Source: Taudactylus pleione (Eukaryota; Chordata; Amphibia; Anura; Myobatrachidae). Taken from it: a stretch of DNA of 64,000 nt. Made by a program: the position numbers and the translations under genes. This document shows, in pieces, positions 42,940 through 54,710 of the stretch. The notes beneath the pieces were generated by a model that saw only the letters and a list, made by a program, of their open reading frames with translations, was not told the DNA's origin and did not search any database. Position 1 is the first letter of the stretch. Each line of letters opens with the position of its first letter. The stretch covers positions 4,040,501-4,104,500 of the forward strand of contig JAUIMM010000637.1 of the NCBI GenBank assembly GCA_031769625.1. The letters are read 5' to 3'.

Positions 42940-43539
42940 GGGCCTGATTCAGAGCCGTTCGCTATTTGCGGTCGTTCGTTCAAAAACAAGGGGTGGCTAT
43001 TCAAATGATCCGTTCGCAAATTGCGGTCTGTTCACACCTCTAAGTCTGAACGAGCGAGCAAAACATACGCTCGTTTATTTGATAAAAACGCCCCCTGGCC
43101 GCTCGCACCATACGTCATGTCCGCTATTTATTAGATTAATCGAGTACATCGTACAGCGTATGAACTGCTCGCTATTCTTGTGGTTGGTTTTTTCAACCGC
43201 TATTTTGCGAGCAGTTCTGAGTTAAAAAAAACCAAGTAACGTGGTCAATGACGCTGCTGTATTAATTATGCACTCCCTTAAAACGCCCGTTTTGACCTTT
43301 AAGCACGCCTGCGTTCGGATCTCCACTCCCCGTTTTCAAGCACCTTCCCCTGTTACCACCCACATACGCCTCTTTCTGTCACTCAAAATAGCAGGCACTC
43401 GCTATATAGCGTACAAATGATTTTCGGCCGCACTGACTGGTTCGCGCATGCGTACTAAAAACCATACGCATGCGCAGATGTGCGAACATCGCTCGGAACG
43501 AGTGTACTGCCGATAGCGAGTGGCTCTGAATGAGGGCCC
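42940..43539. mobile_element. Harbinger-like MITE
   Basis: The left end is gggcctgattcagagccg and the right end ggctctgaatgagggccc. It is close kin of 30520-31118, including the gaactgctcgctattcttg segment and the inverted pair around gcgagcagttc. It is non-coding. Confidence 0.85.
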
Positions 43540-43621
43540 TAGTCTACACTTTCATCCTGGGACGCATCCAATCTAATACTGTCGTTTTACACTTACTGTA
43601 CACTACACCTCCCCACATGAT

Positions 43622-43929
43622 CTGAGCTTGGACATGATCATAATATATTTCCATTATACATTCTTAGGACACTACACTTTTATAGTACACATCTTTTACA
43701 CTCTATACAGACATAGGACACCACACCCCCAACATGACCTGACCACTGTACATGACCATAATACACTTCTATTACACTCTATACAGACATAGGACACTAC
43801 ACCCCCAACATGTCTTGACCACTGTACATGATCATAATACACTTCTATTACACTATATACAGATATAGGACACTACACCCCCAACATGTCCTGACCCCTG
43901 TACATGATCATAATACACATCTATTACAC
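43622..43929. repeat. 76-bp tandem repeat, four units
   Basis: The marker acactctatacagacatagg begins at 43698 and 43774, with a variant at 43850. The unit boundary recurs at 43926, giving an exact 76-bp period. The first unit is the most diverged. Confidence 0.93.
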
Positions 43930-44097
43930 GAAAATCGGGTGCCGCTCCAGACCTCCCGGGAAGGCAGGCAAGTCTCCCGGCAGCTGCCGACCCTCCTGCC
44001 CCCCACCGCAATGACAGGAAAATCCCCGGCAGCAGGGGGGGCCTGTGACGCGATTCACGTCGAATCGAGTCATTTTGGCCCCGCCCCCTGCTTCACC
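43930..44097. repeat. Fragment of the 41400-type MITE
   Basis: The text aatcgggtgccgctcc...acctcccgggaaggcaggca and the end tttggccccgccccctgctt match, inverted, the right half of 41400-41790. It replaces the end of the fourth 76-bp unit. Confidence 0.75.
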
Positions 44098-44606
44098 TCA
44101 CGTGCGTGCTTGAACTAGTCCATACGATCGGAAAGCGTTCGCTCGCTGCGCATAGCCAGCTCGCTAGAATGAGTGACAGGACAAGTCGTTTATGGGTGGT
44201 GGCAAGGGATGGTCGATGGAAACGGGGTGTTGTGGTGTGAACGCAGGCGTGCCTAAGTGTCTTAACACCGTTTCAGAGGCATGCATAATTAAGACGCAGC
44301 GTCGTAGTACACGTGACATGGTTGAATTACACACTGAAGCACTCGCAGTGCTTGATGTAGGGTATGGTCAGCCACAAGTGCTGCGTTCGCTTCCGATGGT
44401 ACTCGATGTTACCGATTGTTGCATACACTTCCTGGAGATGACGTGTATAGGTGGGCATCTTAAGACAGGCTGGTGGGCGTCTAAGTACACACCGTGATCG
44501 CACGCCAAGACATAGTGGGCGTGCTAATGCCTTGCCGTGCGATCGTGGGATTTGCATACTTTGGCTGCGTGCGAACGCATCTAGCGAGCGGGTCTGAATC
44601 GGGCCC
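44098..44606. mobile_element. Truncated Harbinger-like MITE, inverted
   Basis: The right end gggtctgaatcgggccc is a gggcctgattcag-type terminus. The inner text gtgaacgcaggcgtgc and catgcataattaaga parallels 55795-55850. A long-arm hairpin gatcgcacg/cgtgcgatc spans 44492-44545. The left end is lost. Confidence 0.65.
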
Positions 44607-45423
44607 TTAGATCTGAGGATGCAATACAGTCACACTTGCGGCTGACTTAAGTGTCACTCTGAACCAACTCCGAATGCTAAATTTAGGGTGTTGGCACATG
44701 CTCAGACTAGAGGTACTACAATGGTAGGAAAGGGTATATATTTACCTAATGACATCATCCTCATCCCTTAATGGAGCTCTTGAATAAGTAATAATATAAC
44801 TTCCTCTTTGCCTCCACTGATGGATGCACTTTAAATTAATCTTGGTCAGTTTATGCAGAATCCCTCGGCACTTTAAAAATGAACTTTCTCGTCACATAAA
44901 GAAAACTATATCGTTTCAGGGATGGAATTGAATTGCAGAAGTCTGCTTAAGATGTTATACAATTACGGAATGACATAATAAGTTCATGTTTTCCTATTAA
45001 GCTCTGTGTTATGACAGTGTGTTTATTAAAAAAAAATATTATTGATATTGTTATTAATACCTTTCCCGCAGTGGCGCAGGATGCTTGTATTCCGTAATGG
45101 CCTTTTCAATGACAATTACATTTTAATATTTCTAATCAACTTAACTTTGTCAGGTGAGTTATGGCTTCTTGTGTACATTACCGCTGTTATCATCCTGCTG
45201 CTCGTGGCCTGAATTACCTCCCGCATCTTCACCACTAATGACTTGTGCCCTAAAAAATTATAGTTTGAAATATCCCAAGCTAGAAATTGAAATACATTTT
45301 CTATGTTCATCCCATATTACGCTGTGCACTTACAGCTTGTGTGAAGAATGTATAAGGGGTGAAATCTAGACAGGAGTAAATCTACACCCCAGTGACTTGT
45401 AAAAATCCAAACCTGCTCATATA
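44607..45423. other. No gene recognised
   Basis: AT-rich unique-looking DNA. The reading frame of 71 codons at 45154-45369 has no domain. Confidence 0.45.
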
Positions 45424-45589
45424 GGGGGAGGTGTACTAAGGCTTCGAGAGAGATAAAGTACCAACCAATCAGCTCCTAACTGTCTTTTTTGAAACACTGC
45501 CTGTAAAGTGACAGTTTGGAGCTGTTTGGTTGGTACTTTATCTACATCCACTTTAGCTCTATCCAAGGCTTAGTACAGTACATCTCCCC
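45424..45589. mobile_element. Hairpin MITE, family 2
   Basis: It runs from gggggaggtgtactaaggct to the inverse end ccaaggcttagtacagtaca plus tctcccc. The core accaaccaatcagctcctaa appears with its inverse. Confidence 0.88.
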
Positions 45590-46734
45590 TTTACCTTTAT
45601 TTTGTTAAAGCAGAGCTGAAAAACAGGGCAACTTCTTAAAAGAAGCAGACGTTTTGGGGTATAAAACCCCTTCTTTAAGTGCAGGTTGCTTTCCCGTATA
45701 CCCCTGAGAGCCAGTCCGACCTTGCTAACATGCCAACAGTCTGACAATAACTTGGAGGTAATTATATACTCCATTTTCTTATGGGATAATTCCACCCCAC
45801 AATGAAATGTCAAATAGCGACAACTCTAGGCCATGTACACAGGAGTGAGCTGAGCAGTGCTGGACGGGCCTGAGCAAGTGCCCTGGGACCCAGGATAGCC
45901 CCAGGTATGTAATCTTTTGGAATTTGTTTTTCCTTAGGATATTCAACCGCAAACTGTATTCTTAGATTTGGATTAGATTATCCTCTAAAGAATTAAACTT
46001 AATTTCAGTTTACCTCAGAAATTAAGGTGTTTAAAACTGGCATGTAACATAGTCTTGGCCTGGAGAAACTTATTACAACTTACTGAGTCACTATGGCTGG
46101 AATCAAGGGCTCCTTTTTGGTCATCGGTTATAATCATCTGCCCATCATGATGTCCAGAGTTTTGAAGTGGGTAGAAATAGAGTAACCTGTAGTCAAGCAG
46201 AATGATAACAGCAGCACAGAATATTTCCGGAGAGGAGTGTTCTGATCTAGCGCAAGGTGGTAACCTCTCCTCTAATGGGAACAGGTGAGTGAAGAAGGGT
46301 TGAATGTGTCATGGGGGCAGTGTCATGATAGAGGAAGAGCAGGGTCTTTTGTCAGCACTGAGTACTGTTGTGAGGCTCTACAAAAGGATTCCTCTGCACT
46401 CATATATGTTAGCTAATAAAAATAAAACAAAACTTATTTGACTCCAAACATTAATGTAATAGTCTTTTTTGTATTCATTTGCAAATATATCTGTAAGCCA
46501 ACCACTACTGAAGCACAACACAATGCTTGGGCATCTTGCTAGATGTGCTTGGAAGTTGACTAATACTGTATATTAAGATGATCTGGTTGACTGGATCCTG
46601 TCCATTTTGGTCACCTCCATATGTTCAGTTTGGACATGGATCCTGTCATGTAGGGCTTACAGGATTGGCCTGTGTGTGGTCAGCTTAGGTTCCACACAGT
46701 GTTTCCTCAAGTAACAGTACAAAGTTCCCTCAGT
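45590..46734. other. No gene recognised
   Basis: A small fold-back, gaagcagacgttttggggt...aaaaccccttcttt, lies at 45641-45677. The rest is unique-looking with no coding evidence. Confidence 0.45.
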
Positions 46735-48118
46735 ACCAGAATTGCGATCTCTCAGTGTCAGAACTGTCCATCTCTCAGTGTCAGAACTGTCCATCTCTCA
46801 GTGCCAGAACTATCCATCTCTCAGTGCCAGAACTATCCATCTCTCAGTGCCAGAACTATCCATCTCTCAGTGCCTGAACTATCCATCTCTCAGTGCCAGA
46901 ACTATCCATCTCTCAGTGCCAGAACTATCCATCTCTCAGTGCCAGAACTGTCCATCTCTCAGTGCCAGAACTGTCCATCTCTCAGTGCCAGAACTATCCA
47001 TCTCTCAGTGTCAGAACTGTCCATCTCTCCGTGCCAGAACTGTCCATCTCTCCGTGCCAGAACTATCCATCTCTGTGTCAGAACTGTCCATCTCTCAGTG
47101 CCAGAACTGTCGATCTCTCCGTGCCAGAACTATCTATCTCTCAGTGCCAGAACTATTCATCTCTCAGTGCCAGAACTATCCATCTCTCAGTGCCCAGAAC
47201 TATCCATCTCTCAGTGCCAGAACTATCCATCTCTCAGTGCCAGAACTGTCCATCTCTCCATGCCAGAACTATCCATCTCTCAGTGCCAGAACTATCCATC
47301 TCTCAGTGCCCAGAACTGTCCATCTCTCAGTGCCAGAACTAATCATCTCTCAGTGCCAGAATTGTCCATATCCCAGCGCCAGAGTTGCCCACCCCTCAGT
47401 ACCAGAAATGTCACCTCTCAGTAAAGGAGCTGTCATCTTTCAATGCCAGAAATTTCCATATCTCTGTGCGAGAAATGTCCATATCTCAGTAATAGAATTG
47501 TCCATCTCTCAGTGCTAGAACGGTCCATCTCTCAGTGCCAGAACTGTCCACTTCTCAGTGCCAGAGCTGACCATCCTTCAGTACCAGAAATGCCCATCTT
47601 TCATTACCAGCAATCCATCTCCCAGTATCAAAACTGGCCATCTCTCAGTGCCAGGGCTGCCCATCCCTCTGTACCAGAAATGTCTATCCCTCAGTACCAA
47701 AGCTAACCATCCCTCAGTGCCAGAGTTGCCCATCGCTCAGTACCGGAGATACCAGTCCTTCAGTACCAAAGATGCCCATCACTCAGTAGTCAGTACCAGA
47801 GAGAGCTGCCCATCCCCAGACATATATATTCCTCAGTACCAGAGCTGCCCATCCCTCAATATCAGAAATGTATATCCCTCAGTACCAAAGCTATACTTCC
47901 CTCAGTACCATAGATGCCCATCCATCAGTACCGGAGATACCCATCCCTTAGTACCATAGCTGCCCATCGCTCAGTACTGGAGATGCCCATCCATCAGTAC
48001 CGGAGATACCCATCCCTCAGTACCATAGCTGCCCATCCCTCAGTACTGAAGATACCCGGCCATACCGGAGATACCCATCCCTCAGTACCAGAGATGAAAT
48101 CTCCCAGTACCAAATGGT
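46735..48118. repeat. 23-bp minisatellite, about 60 units
   Basis: The left part (to about 47345) is a near-perfect array of the unit built from ccatctctcagtgccagaac. The right part is a diverged version with cccatccctcagtaccagag. The unit lacks stop codons in all plus frames, so frames of 130-258 codons arise without selection; they are not genes. Single-base indels (for example cagtgcccagaac) shift the frame often. Confidence 0.96.
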
Positions 48119-48381
48119 TAGAGCTGCAATGGGTCTTAGCCTCCTCCTCCCCTCATGTCAGACCTCCCGGGGAATATGTTCTGTCAAATAATAATCAATA
48201 CAGGCCCCCTCGAGACTCAGCTTCATGCCTGGAATTCCTTTGTGTCAATCACTGTATTCAGCGTACATGTTCCTTTACTAACTATCCTTATGTCTCTCTG
48301 CATATATACATTTATATCCTTACTTACAAAAGACTTGTTATCAAACCTACAAGGAATATGAGTGTACTTTATAAATATAAA

Positions 48382-48412
<31 letters not shown>

Positions 48413-49387
48413 CATGTTTCCATATGTCCTTTTGTTTTCATTAATGAAAGTGTTATAATTAGTTTGAGATGCTTCATTTCTGGATTAGGTAAAAGATAAA
48501 TGATCCACATATTTGATTAACTAACTCACCATTCAGTAGCTTTCTGTAAGCACTACGGCTCTCACAGCAGTTACTCAATAATATTGATCCCTGCTGTGTC
48601 CAAGGTAATGTACTGACACGAGAAAACATCTATGCTTTGTTCAATCACTGTTATATAATCGTCTAATGGAGACAAATCAAACATTTGTGAAATAGGAGAC
48701 AAACAGTTCTCAATGGGTGTACAGAAAAAATATTCAACAATAAAATAAGTGAAGTGATTTAAAATAATTGTTTATTTGATACCTATGCATTTTTATTGTC
48801 ATTTCCTCAAAGAGTTGAAAGGAAATTATACAGTGAATGCACCATAGGACCTTTACAGCCAATGGCACATCATAGCAGCATTTTGTGTTTTAAATGAACC
48901 ATTTGGACTGTAAGTTTTTTTTATAAGATCTCATTGGAGTCCTTTATTTATTTTTTAGCTAAAGCAGTTTTTTTCTTTAGCATAAATTACTAGATTAATC
49001 TTGATATTTAATATTGCTCCTTGGTTTGTTTCTTAACACTGCTCTTCATTATGGATTATTTTCAGATTTTCAATGGAGTAATGTAACTACCATGGTAACC
49101 ACAGTCACATGATATAGAAAGCACAGAGACTTTGGAATACCCTCTGATCTATATTTTCTCTGTGAATTGCTCCCCCTCCCCTATCTGCATTCAAATAAAG
49201 TGTTGAGAACTGTCAACCTGTATCTGTCTAGGAAAATATTACCAACACCAATATTCTGGAGTGTATAAAATAAATTCACAACTATACATCTGTGGATCAA
49301 TTACAACATAAAATATATTAATAGATAACCAGAATGTCAAAAGAGTGCACAGTCTGATAGATATCAGTAGGTTTGTAAAGTCAATAG
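48119..49387. other. No gene recognised; (TAA)n at 48375
   Basis: A TAA microsatellite lies at about 48387-48412. The remainder is AT-rich unique-looking DNA. Confidence 0.5.
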
Positions 49388-49700
49388 CAGTGGCGTCCCT
49401 CCCCAGGGTGACACCCAGTGCGGGGCGGGCTGTAGTGCGCGTGGCGAAGACGTGTGTCGGTAAAAGGGGGCATGGCCTCATGGGTAGGGGGTGTGGCCTC
49501 ACGTCCCAAACTCTCACTGTTATCACTCTTGGGGGGGGGCCCGGATGTGCGGACTGCCCCGGGTACCACTCTGTGTGCAGTGACGGCTCCCTCAGTGTGC
49601 AGCACCCGGCTCCTGTCACTGAGGAGAAGTCATCACTTTGGTGTCACCCCTCGGCGTGTGACACCCAGGTGCGGCCCGCACCCTCCTTGTGACGCCACTG
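49388..49700. mobile_element. hAT-like MITE with cagtggcgtc ends
   Basis: The ends cagtggcgtccct and its inverse gtgacgccactg are flanked by gtcaatag (49380-49387) and gtcagaag (49701-49708), an 8-bp pair matching at six positions. The interior contains gggtgtcac-type dyads. Frames on both strands of up to 126 codons are domain-free. Confidence 0.8.
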
Positions 49701-49947
49701 GTCAGAAGAAAACGGAAATCAGCGAGTGACAACATGTATTTCAGCTCGTCAATTGAGGGAAAAGAATCCTGTACAATTCTTGTGGTCAGGAAATCAGATA
49801 ATGTCATACAACCATATAACCATATGTAAATAGAGTGCAGCTGAGGCTCTGCAGTTATCCTCTAACGCGTTTTGTTATGAAACATAACTTCATCAGAGGA
49901 ATAAGCTCTCCTCTCTCTACTGTACATGCCGGGTACTAGGAAGCAGA
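49701..49947. repeat. Repeat with aaacgcg core
   Basis: The text ctctaacgcgttttgttatg then aaacataacttcatcagagg recalls the gaaacgcg/catcag repeats at 53755 and 62810. Its extent is unclear. Confidence 0.45.
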
Positions 49948-50429
49948 GGGGGTGATTCAGCTGCCGACGCATTTGCTATTGCAATTGCTAACATGGTAGC
50001 AGCTGCGATAGCTGTAATATGGTAATGCAACAGGAGGCGTCACACCTCCTGAATGCATTACTGATCTGAGATGCGTCCAAGGACGCGGCATCGTATCATC
50101 TGCGATCCCATTGGCCGGCTGAGTGACCATGGGGTCACGCAAGCTGGCAGATGCGTATGAGAGCCAGGAAATCTCCATCAGCCGATGGAGTTCCTGGCCT
50201 CTTCCCTCCCCCCCCAAAGGGCGGGGTGACATGCCTCCGTTTTGAGAAACAGAGGCCGTTGCTGCCCCCCCCCACCAAGAAACGGCAGCAGACTATCAAT
50301 CACTGACAGTCTGCTGCCGGACTGCTTGCGTGATCGCAGACCCATTCTGCACATGAGCAGAAAGGGACCTGCGCATGCGCAGATTCCCGGACACCGGGAA
50401 CTGCGATCAGCAGTGCACGAATCAGGCCC
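49948..50429. mobile_element. Multi-hairpin Harbinger-like MITE
   Basis: The ends gggggtgattcag and cgaatcaggccc are relatives of the gggcctgattcag family. Inside is a chain of stem-loops: taatgca..aggagg/cctcc..tgcatta (50022-50060), gcgtcc/ggacgc (50073-50086), gtgacc/ggtcac (50123-50138), gccaggaa/ttcctggc with ctccatc/gatggag (50163-50198), gcctccgttt/aaacagaggc (50233-50256), cggcagcagact/agtctgctgccg (50283-50319), ttctgc/gcagaa (50345-50362), the palindrome ctgcgcatgcgcag (50369-50382) and ttcccgg/ccgggaa (50384-50400). It is non-coding. Confidence 0.8.
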
Positions 50430-50511
50430 AGAGTCAGCGGGAGGCGACACCTCCAACCTGATATTGTCACCACCTGGCTACTGCTCATGTGCAGCTGGCA
50501 CCATCTTTTCT

Positions 50512-50791
50512 TAGAGAAGTGCGGCTCGGTTTTCCAGAATTCCGAATCCACCCGAATTTCATGAATCCGGACAGATCCATGTCGCAGTTTTAATCTCTTG
50601 AGGAGATCCGGATAAATCTGGGTTGCGGTTCTGATCTTCCAGCGGTTCGGAATTGTGATTTTAAAGCCAAATTTTGGGTTTTGGTTTGCAAAAATTACAT
50701 AATTGTAGTTGTTTTTAAAAACTTTTTATAATGTTTAAAAAAACAAAATCCAGATCCAAAACCAGAACATGGGGGTCAACTCACCCCTCTA
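50512..50791. mobile_element. Relic of a non-autonomous hAT
   Basis: The left end tagagaagtgcggctcgg and right end catgggggtcaactcacccctcta resemble the tag.g.tg.gc hAT ends. The interior has repeated gatccgga/tccggat and aatccagatccaaaacc, as in the subterminal zones of the intact hAT. No clean target duplication is visible. Confidence 0.65.
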
Positions 50792-50878
50792 TCTCTACTG
50801 CGTAGCGTGTCAGAGTGTTGTGCGGATACGCAGTACTTACTGTAGCTCTTGAGGTGGAACACATAATTACCACTGTTA

Positions 50879-51045
50879 GGGGTCAAGGTACTAAGCCTTG
50901 AAAAGAGATAGAGTGGGCAGAGATAAAGTACCAACCAATCAGCTCCTAACACTTTACAGGATGTTTGAAAAATGACAGGAGCTGAGTGGTTGGTACTTTA
51001 TCTCCTTCCACTTTATGTCTCTCCAAGGCTTAGTACATAGACCCC
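50879..51045. mobile_element. Hairpin MITE, family 2
   Basis: It runs from ggggtcaaggtactaagcct to aggcttagtacatagacccc and is flanked by TTA on both sides (50876-50878 and 51046-51048). This is the best target-duplication evidence for the family. Its core has lost part of aactgtca. Confidence 0.9.
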
Positions 51046-51269
51046 TTAACCCCTGCAATACCGCTATTCTCCTTACCGCTGATACTGCTGTGTTGATAAT
51101 ATCAATAAACCCAGCATCCTGGTTAAGGACTAACACCTGACACCTATTGTGACCACCACCCTAATAATCTACATATATAAAGTGTTTAGCACCATCAGTG
51201 TGTCACCATCAGTGTGGAAGGGCATGTCTTGCAGGGCACTGAAACCCTGGTGCAAGTTGTGAGCTGAGG
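51046..51269. other. Spacer, nothing recognised
   Basis: Short stretch without visible repeat structure or coding frame. Confidence 0.4.
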
Positions 51270-51750
51270 ATCCAGTAGCACACGCAGGGGGGGTTTCTGA
51301 GTACCCAGAAACCCCGCCTGACAGAGGGGAGAGCAAGCACCACCATGTTATTAAGCCCCGCCCCTCGTGGCAAAATGCTGCAATTCACGGGTCAATGGGG
51401 AGGAGGCGGAGCCAATATGATGCAGTAGAATTAGAATTGCAAAATTTGGCTCCGCCCCTCCTGCATTTTCCCACGAGGGGGCGGGGCTTATTGAAATGGT
51501 ACCTGGTCCCGTCTCCATCTCCAACCTGCAGCATGGTAAGTGTGTGTGTGTAATGTATGTGTGACATATATATGTGTGTGTGTGTGTGTAATGTTTGTGT
51601 GACATGTGTGTGTATGTGTAATGTATGTGTGACATATATGTGTGTGTGTGTGTAATGTATGTGTGACATATGTGTGTGTGTAAATATATATATATGTCAG
51701 TGTATATATATATACTAGAAACCCACCCTTAAATATCCTGTGTTTGCCCC
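51270..51750. repeat. Dispersed repeat with fold-back and (TG)n
   Basis: It begins cacgcagggggggtttctga and ends with cctgtgtttgcccctgg-type text whose inverse resembles the start. A long hairpin at 51353-51490 pairs aagccccgcccctcgtgg with cacgagggggcggggctt, with an inner pair ggcggagccaa/ttggctccgcc. TG/TA microsatellite text fills 51540-51715. Related to 7902 and to 3300. Confidence 0.65.
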
Positions 51751-52111
51751 TGGGATTATGACAGCCGGAGGACTCATCTGATTTGTCCAAATGAAGATAA
51801 ATTACTGCTGCTGTGAATATTGTGTAGTGAACACTTTTTTTAATTTTATTTAAACTGTTTCCACTCTGTTTGGTGAGGGGAAGGCTGCTCACGTGTTTAT
51901 TAGTGTGGACTAGTGTACATTTGCTTTTTCTATTTGTGTTTCACAGCCTCCAAGTGACTTGGGTAGCTTCTCATCTACACTTTCCTGACATTTAGGGGTA
52001 TATTTACTAAAGTGCAGATTTATAGAAGCGGAGTTGTTGCCCATAGCAACCAATAATTTTTATGATCATTTCCTTTTTTGTTGTTTTAACTTTGCTTCCT
52101 AACAAAACATA
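51751..52111. other. Spacer with a MITE end
   Basis: The text ggggtatatttactaaagtgc (51995) followed by gttgcccatagcaaccaata is one half of a further MITE family. The inverse end gcactttagtaaatatactcc appears only at 53865-53885. Confidence 0.5.
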
Positions 52112-52277
52112 CTGAGGGAGACTTACCAAAGCTTGGAGAGAGATAAAGTGGAGAGAGACAAAGTACCAACCAATCAGCTTCTTACTCTCATTTGAGAGGC
52201 TGTGTTTGAAAAAAAGACAGTTAGGAGCTGATTGGCTGGCAATTTATCGCTCTCCAAGCTTTGATACATCTCCCCCA
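52112..52277. mobile_element. Hairpin MITE, family 2 (diverged)
   Basis: It begins gagggagacttaccaaagct and ends gctttgatacatctccccc. The core accaaccaatcagcttctta is inverted as aggagctgattggctgg. Confidence 0.85.
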
Positions 52278-52898
52278 CTGCCGGAGACTGCTGCCTCAGG
52301 CGCTCCCATTAAATGCCTGTTACAGATTTTTCTTATATGAATGATAGTATTAGGTGCACGTGGACAGAAGTGGTTGCTGTCATATTGAGTGTCACATCAA
52401 TAGGAGTTCTCGGTGCTACAATGTTACGCATGAGTGAGAAGGACATCAAGCTGTACACATAGCTGTCAGCGATGCTGGAGATAAAGATGGGAAGGGAATC
52501 CAGTATCACATGCAGCGGGGAGACAGACTTAATTACAAGCAAGTGTCATCGATCAGATTATATTCCAAGCAAGCACCGGTGAAACTGTAGTCCATCGATT
52601 ATATGACGCTGCCTGTCTATCAGCGGACATCTGAAAACACCAAAACATTTTGCTAGGCTGTAGATCAGGCCATAACCTGTACATGGATCGCTGCATCATA
52701 CTGAGGATTAGGTATAAAGAGATTTGTGTAATTATAGTTCCGTGAGAGATCTGTCCAGGCAAATTATCTGTCACGGGTCAGTGTCCCATGCATCCTGGTT
52801 TTCCCCCCCGGAACAGTCCTGAACAATCCAAATAAATAGCACATGTTTGAATAAGTCCCTATTACAGTTTTATGCAATTAAATAATAGACAATATATC

Positions 52899-52945
<47 letters not shown>

Positions 52946-53416
52946 CATCATTTGTTTATAGTAGGTTTGGTATTAGTCTCCTGTAAATGTTCTGCCAAGA
53001 CACAATCCCGTCTGCATGCTGTTTCACCCTGTTAGGGCTCATCAGTGTAGTGTTGATGTTTGAACAATACATTTTTGTGTGTAATAAAAAATACATAGTA
53101 CACACATCTCCAAATTCCACTTTTGCCATGATGCTGAATCCCCTCCCATACTATATTTGTAAATTCGCGTTTCGCTGAATTTATAGTCTATCAACAGAGC
53201 TGGGGTGACAACGATCACATCATTCCGCTGGGTGGCGTGGTTGGGGTAGGATCAAAAACAGTTCAAGCCATGTTCCACCAGTAACATGAAATAGCTTTTG
53301 TGGCCAATTTAGCAATGAGGCACCTATTTAGTGAAATACTTTAAAAAAAATGGCTCCCTTCAATTTGTACTGCTACATATGTTACCACCTTTTACTGACA
53401 AGATAAGAGAGTTAGA
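52278..53416. other. No gene recognised; (TTA)n at 52900
   Basis: A TTA microsatellite occupies about 52900-52946. No coding frame above about 73 codons and no domain. Confidence 0.5.
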
Positions 53417-53735
53417 GCAGCACAGATGGTGTAGTGGTTAGCATTATTGCCTCAAAACACTGAGGTCGTGGGTTTGATTCCCACGACGGCCCTATCTGTG
53501 CGGAGTTTGTATATTCTCCCTGTGCTTGCGTGGGTTTCCTCTGGGTACTCCGGTTTCTTCCTACGTCCAAAAATATACTGGTAGGTTAAGAGATGTGTGA
53601 GCATGTTATAGGGAATATAGATTGTAAGCTCTACTGGGGCTGGGACTGATGTGAATGGCCAAATATTCTCTGTAAAGCGCTGTGGAATATGTGTGCCTGC
53701 ATAAATAACTGATAATAAATAATAATAATAATAAT
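53417..53735 (+). repeat. tRNA-headed SINE with L2-like tail
   Basis: An A-box-like tggtgtagtgg lies at 53427-53437 and a B-box-like ggtttgattcc at 53471-53481, the spacing of a tRNA-type RNA polymerase III promoter. A conserved middle (tattctccctgtgcttgcgt) follows, then gtaagctctactggggctgg and a tail ending gataataaataataataata. One end of the middle is shortened compared with 54170-54514. Confidence 0.88.
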
Positions 53736-54169
53736 CCATGGACTTCTGATGATGCCGATGTAGTTGGTACAGGACCTGTGAAACGCGTGATAAGCACAAG
53801 GCTTGTCACGCAACAGCCTCAGTTTAAAATGAAATGCCCCCACCTCCTTCCTAAAAACCCGCACTTTAGTAAATATACTCCTTAAACTGATGGAAAACTA
53901 ACCCAACAATCCATTACAGTGGGCAGTCTATAGAATACAGTTGATTATTTTCTAAACGTTCCATGTTAACTTCCTCTGTCTCAGCCCTTGTACTTATGTT
54001 ACCATGATTCTAGTGCAGTGTTTAAAGTTCCAACCCTCTGTACACACAAAGTTAATGGACAGTCTCGTATTATATTAATGCATCACCATTTACAGTGCTC
54101 TGCCAGCTCCAGGAAGATATTGTCGAGCAGCACTGCATAAAACGTGTTGCCTTTTGTTTTGTTTGAAAG
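53736..54169. other. No gene; gaaacgcg-type repeat and MITE end
   Basis: It contains ctgtgaaacgcgtgataagc (53777-53796), kin to the repeat cores at 49865 and 62810, and the MITE end gcactttagtaaatatactc (53865). Confidence 0.45.
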
Positions 54170-54514
54170 TTATTATTATTGCCAGTTATTTATATAGCGC
54201 ACACATATTCAGCAGCGCTTTGCGGAGAATATTTGTCCATTCACATTAGTCCCTGCCCCAGTGGAGTTTACAGTCTATATTCCCTACCACATGCACACAC
54301 ACATAAACACTAGAGTTAATTTTTGTTGGGAACCAATTAACCTACCAGTATATATTTGTGGAGTGTGGAAGGAAACTGGAGTACCCGTAGGAAACCCACG
54401 CAAGCACAGGGAGAACATACAAACTCCGCACAGTTACGGCCATGGTGGGAATTGAACCCACGACCTCAGTGCTGTGAGGCAGTAATGCTAACTATTACAC
54501 CGTCTGTGCTGCCC
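54170..54514 (-). repeat. tRNA-headed SINE with L2-like tail
   Basis: Minus-strand copy. Its head is at the right end (ggggcagcacagacggtgta inverted), with a B box inverted as ggaattgaacccacgacc at 54447-54465, and a tail ctatataaataactggcaataataata at the left. Confidence 0.88.
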
Positions 54515-54710
54515 CGAAAATAAGGAGACCGAAAACCAATTGCTGTAAATTGTGAATTATTTGAACATCTCAGCTTTACGTGCTTCTCTCAGCTTCTTCA
54601 ATTCAATGAAAGTATGCTTAATTACACCCGTAGATGAATGAATGGAAAATAAAAAAATACGCTAAGTACAGTGGAAGTAGTAGTCCTGGAAATGTCCATA
54701 CTCTCATCGG
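54515..54710. other. Spacer, nothing recognised
   Basis: Short AT-rich spacer. Confidence 0.4.

Noticed and set aside
46672..47518. 250- and 258-codon overlapping open frames
   Set aside because: They are products of the 23-bp minisatellite in different frames, with indels and no non-repeat domain.
50876..51048. Firm superfamily assignment of family 1 and 2 MITEs
   Set aside because: TTA is duplicated here but only TA at 5797/5998, and other copies have worn flanks, so Harbinger and Tc1/mariner origins cannot be separated.
53427..53481. tRNA gene
   Set aside because: A- and B-box motifs are present but no cloverleaf can be drawn; the sequence continues into a SINE body and L2-like tail.
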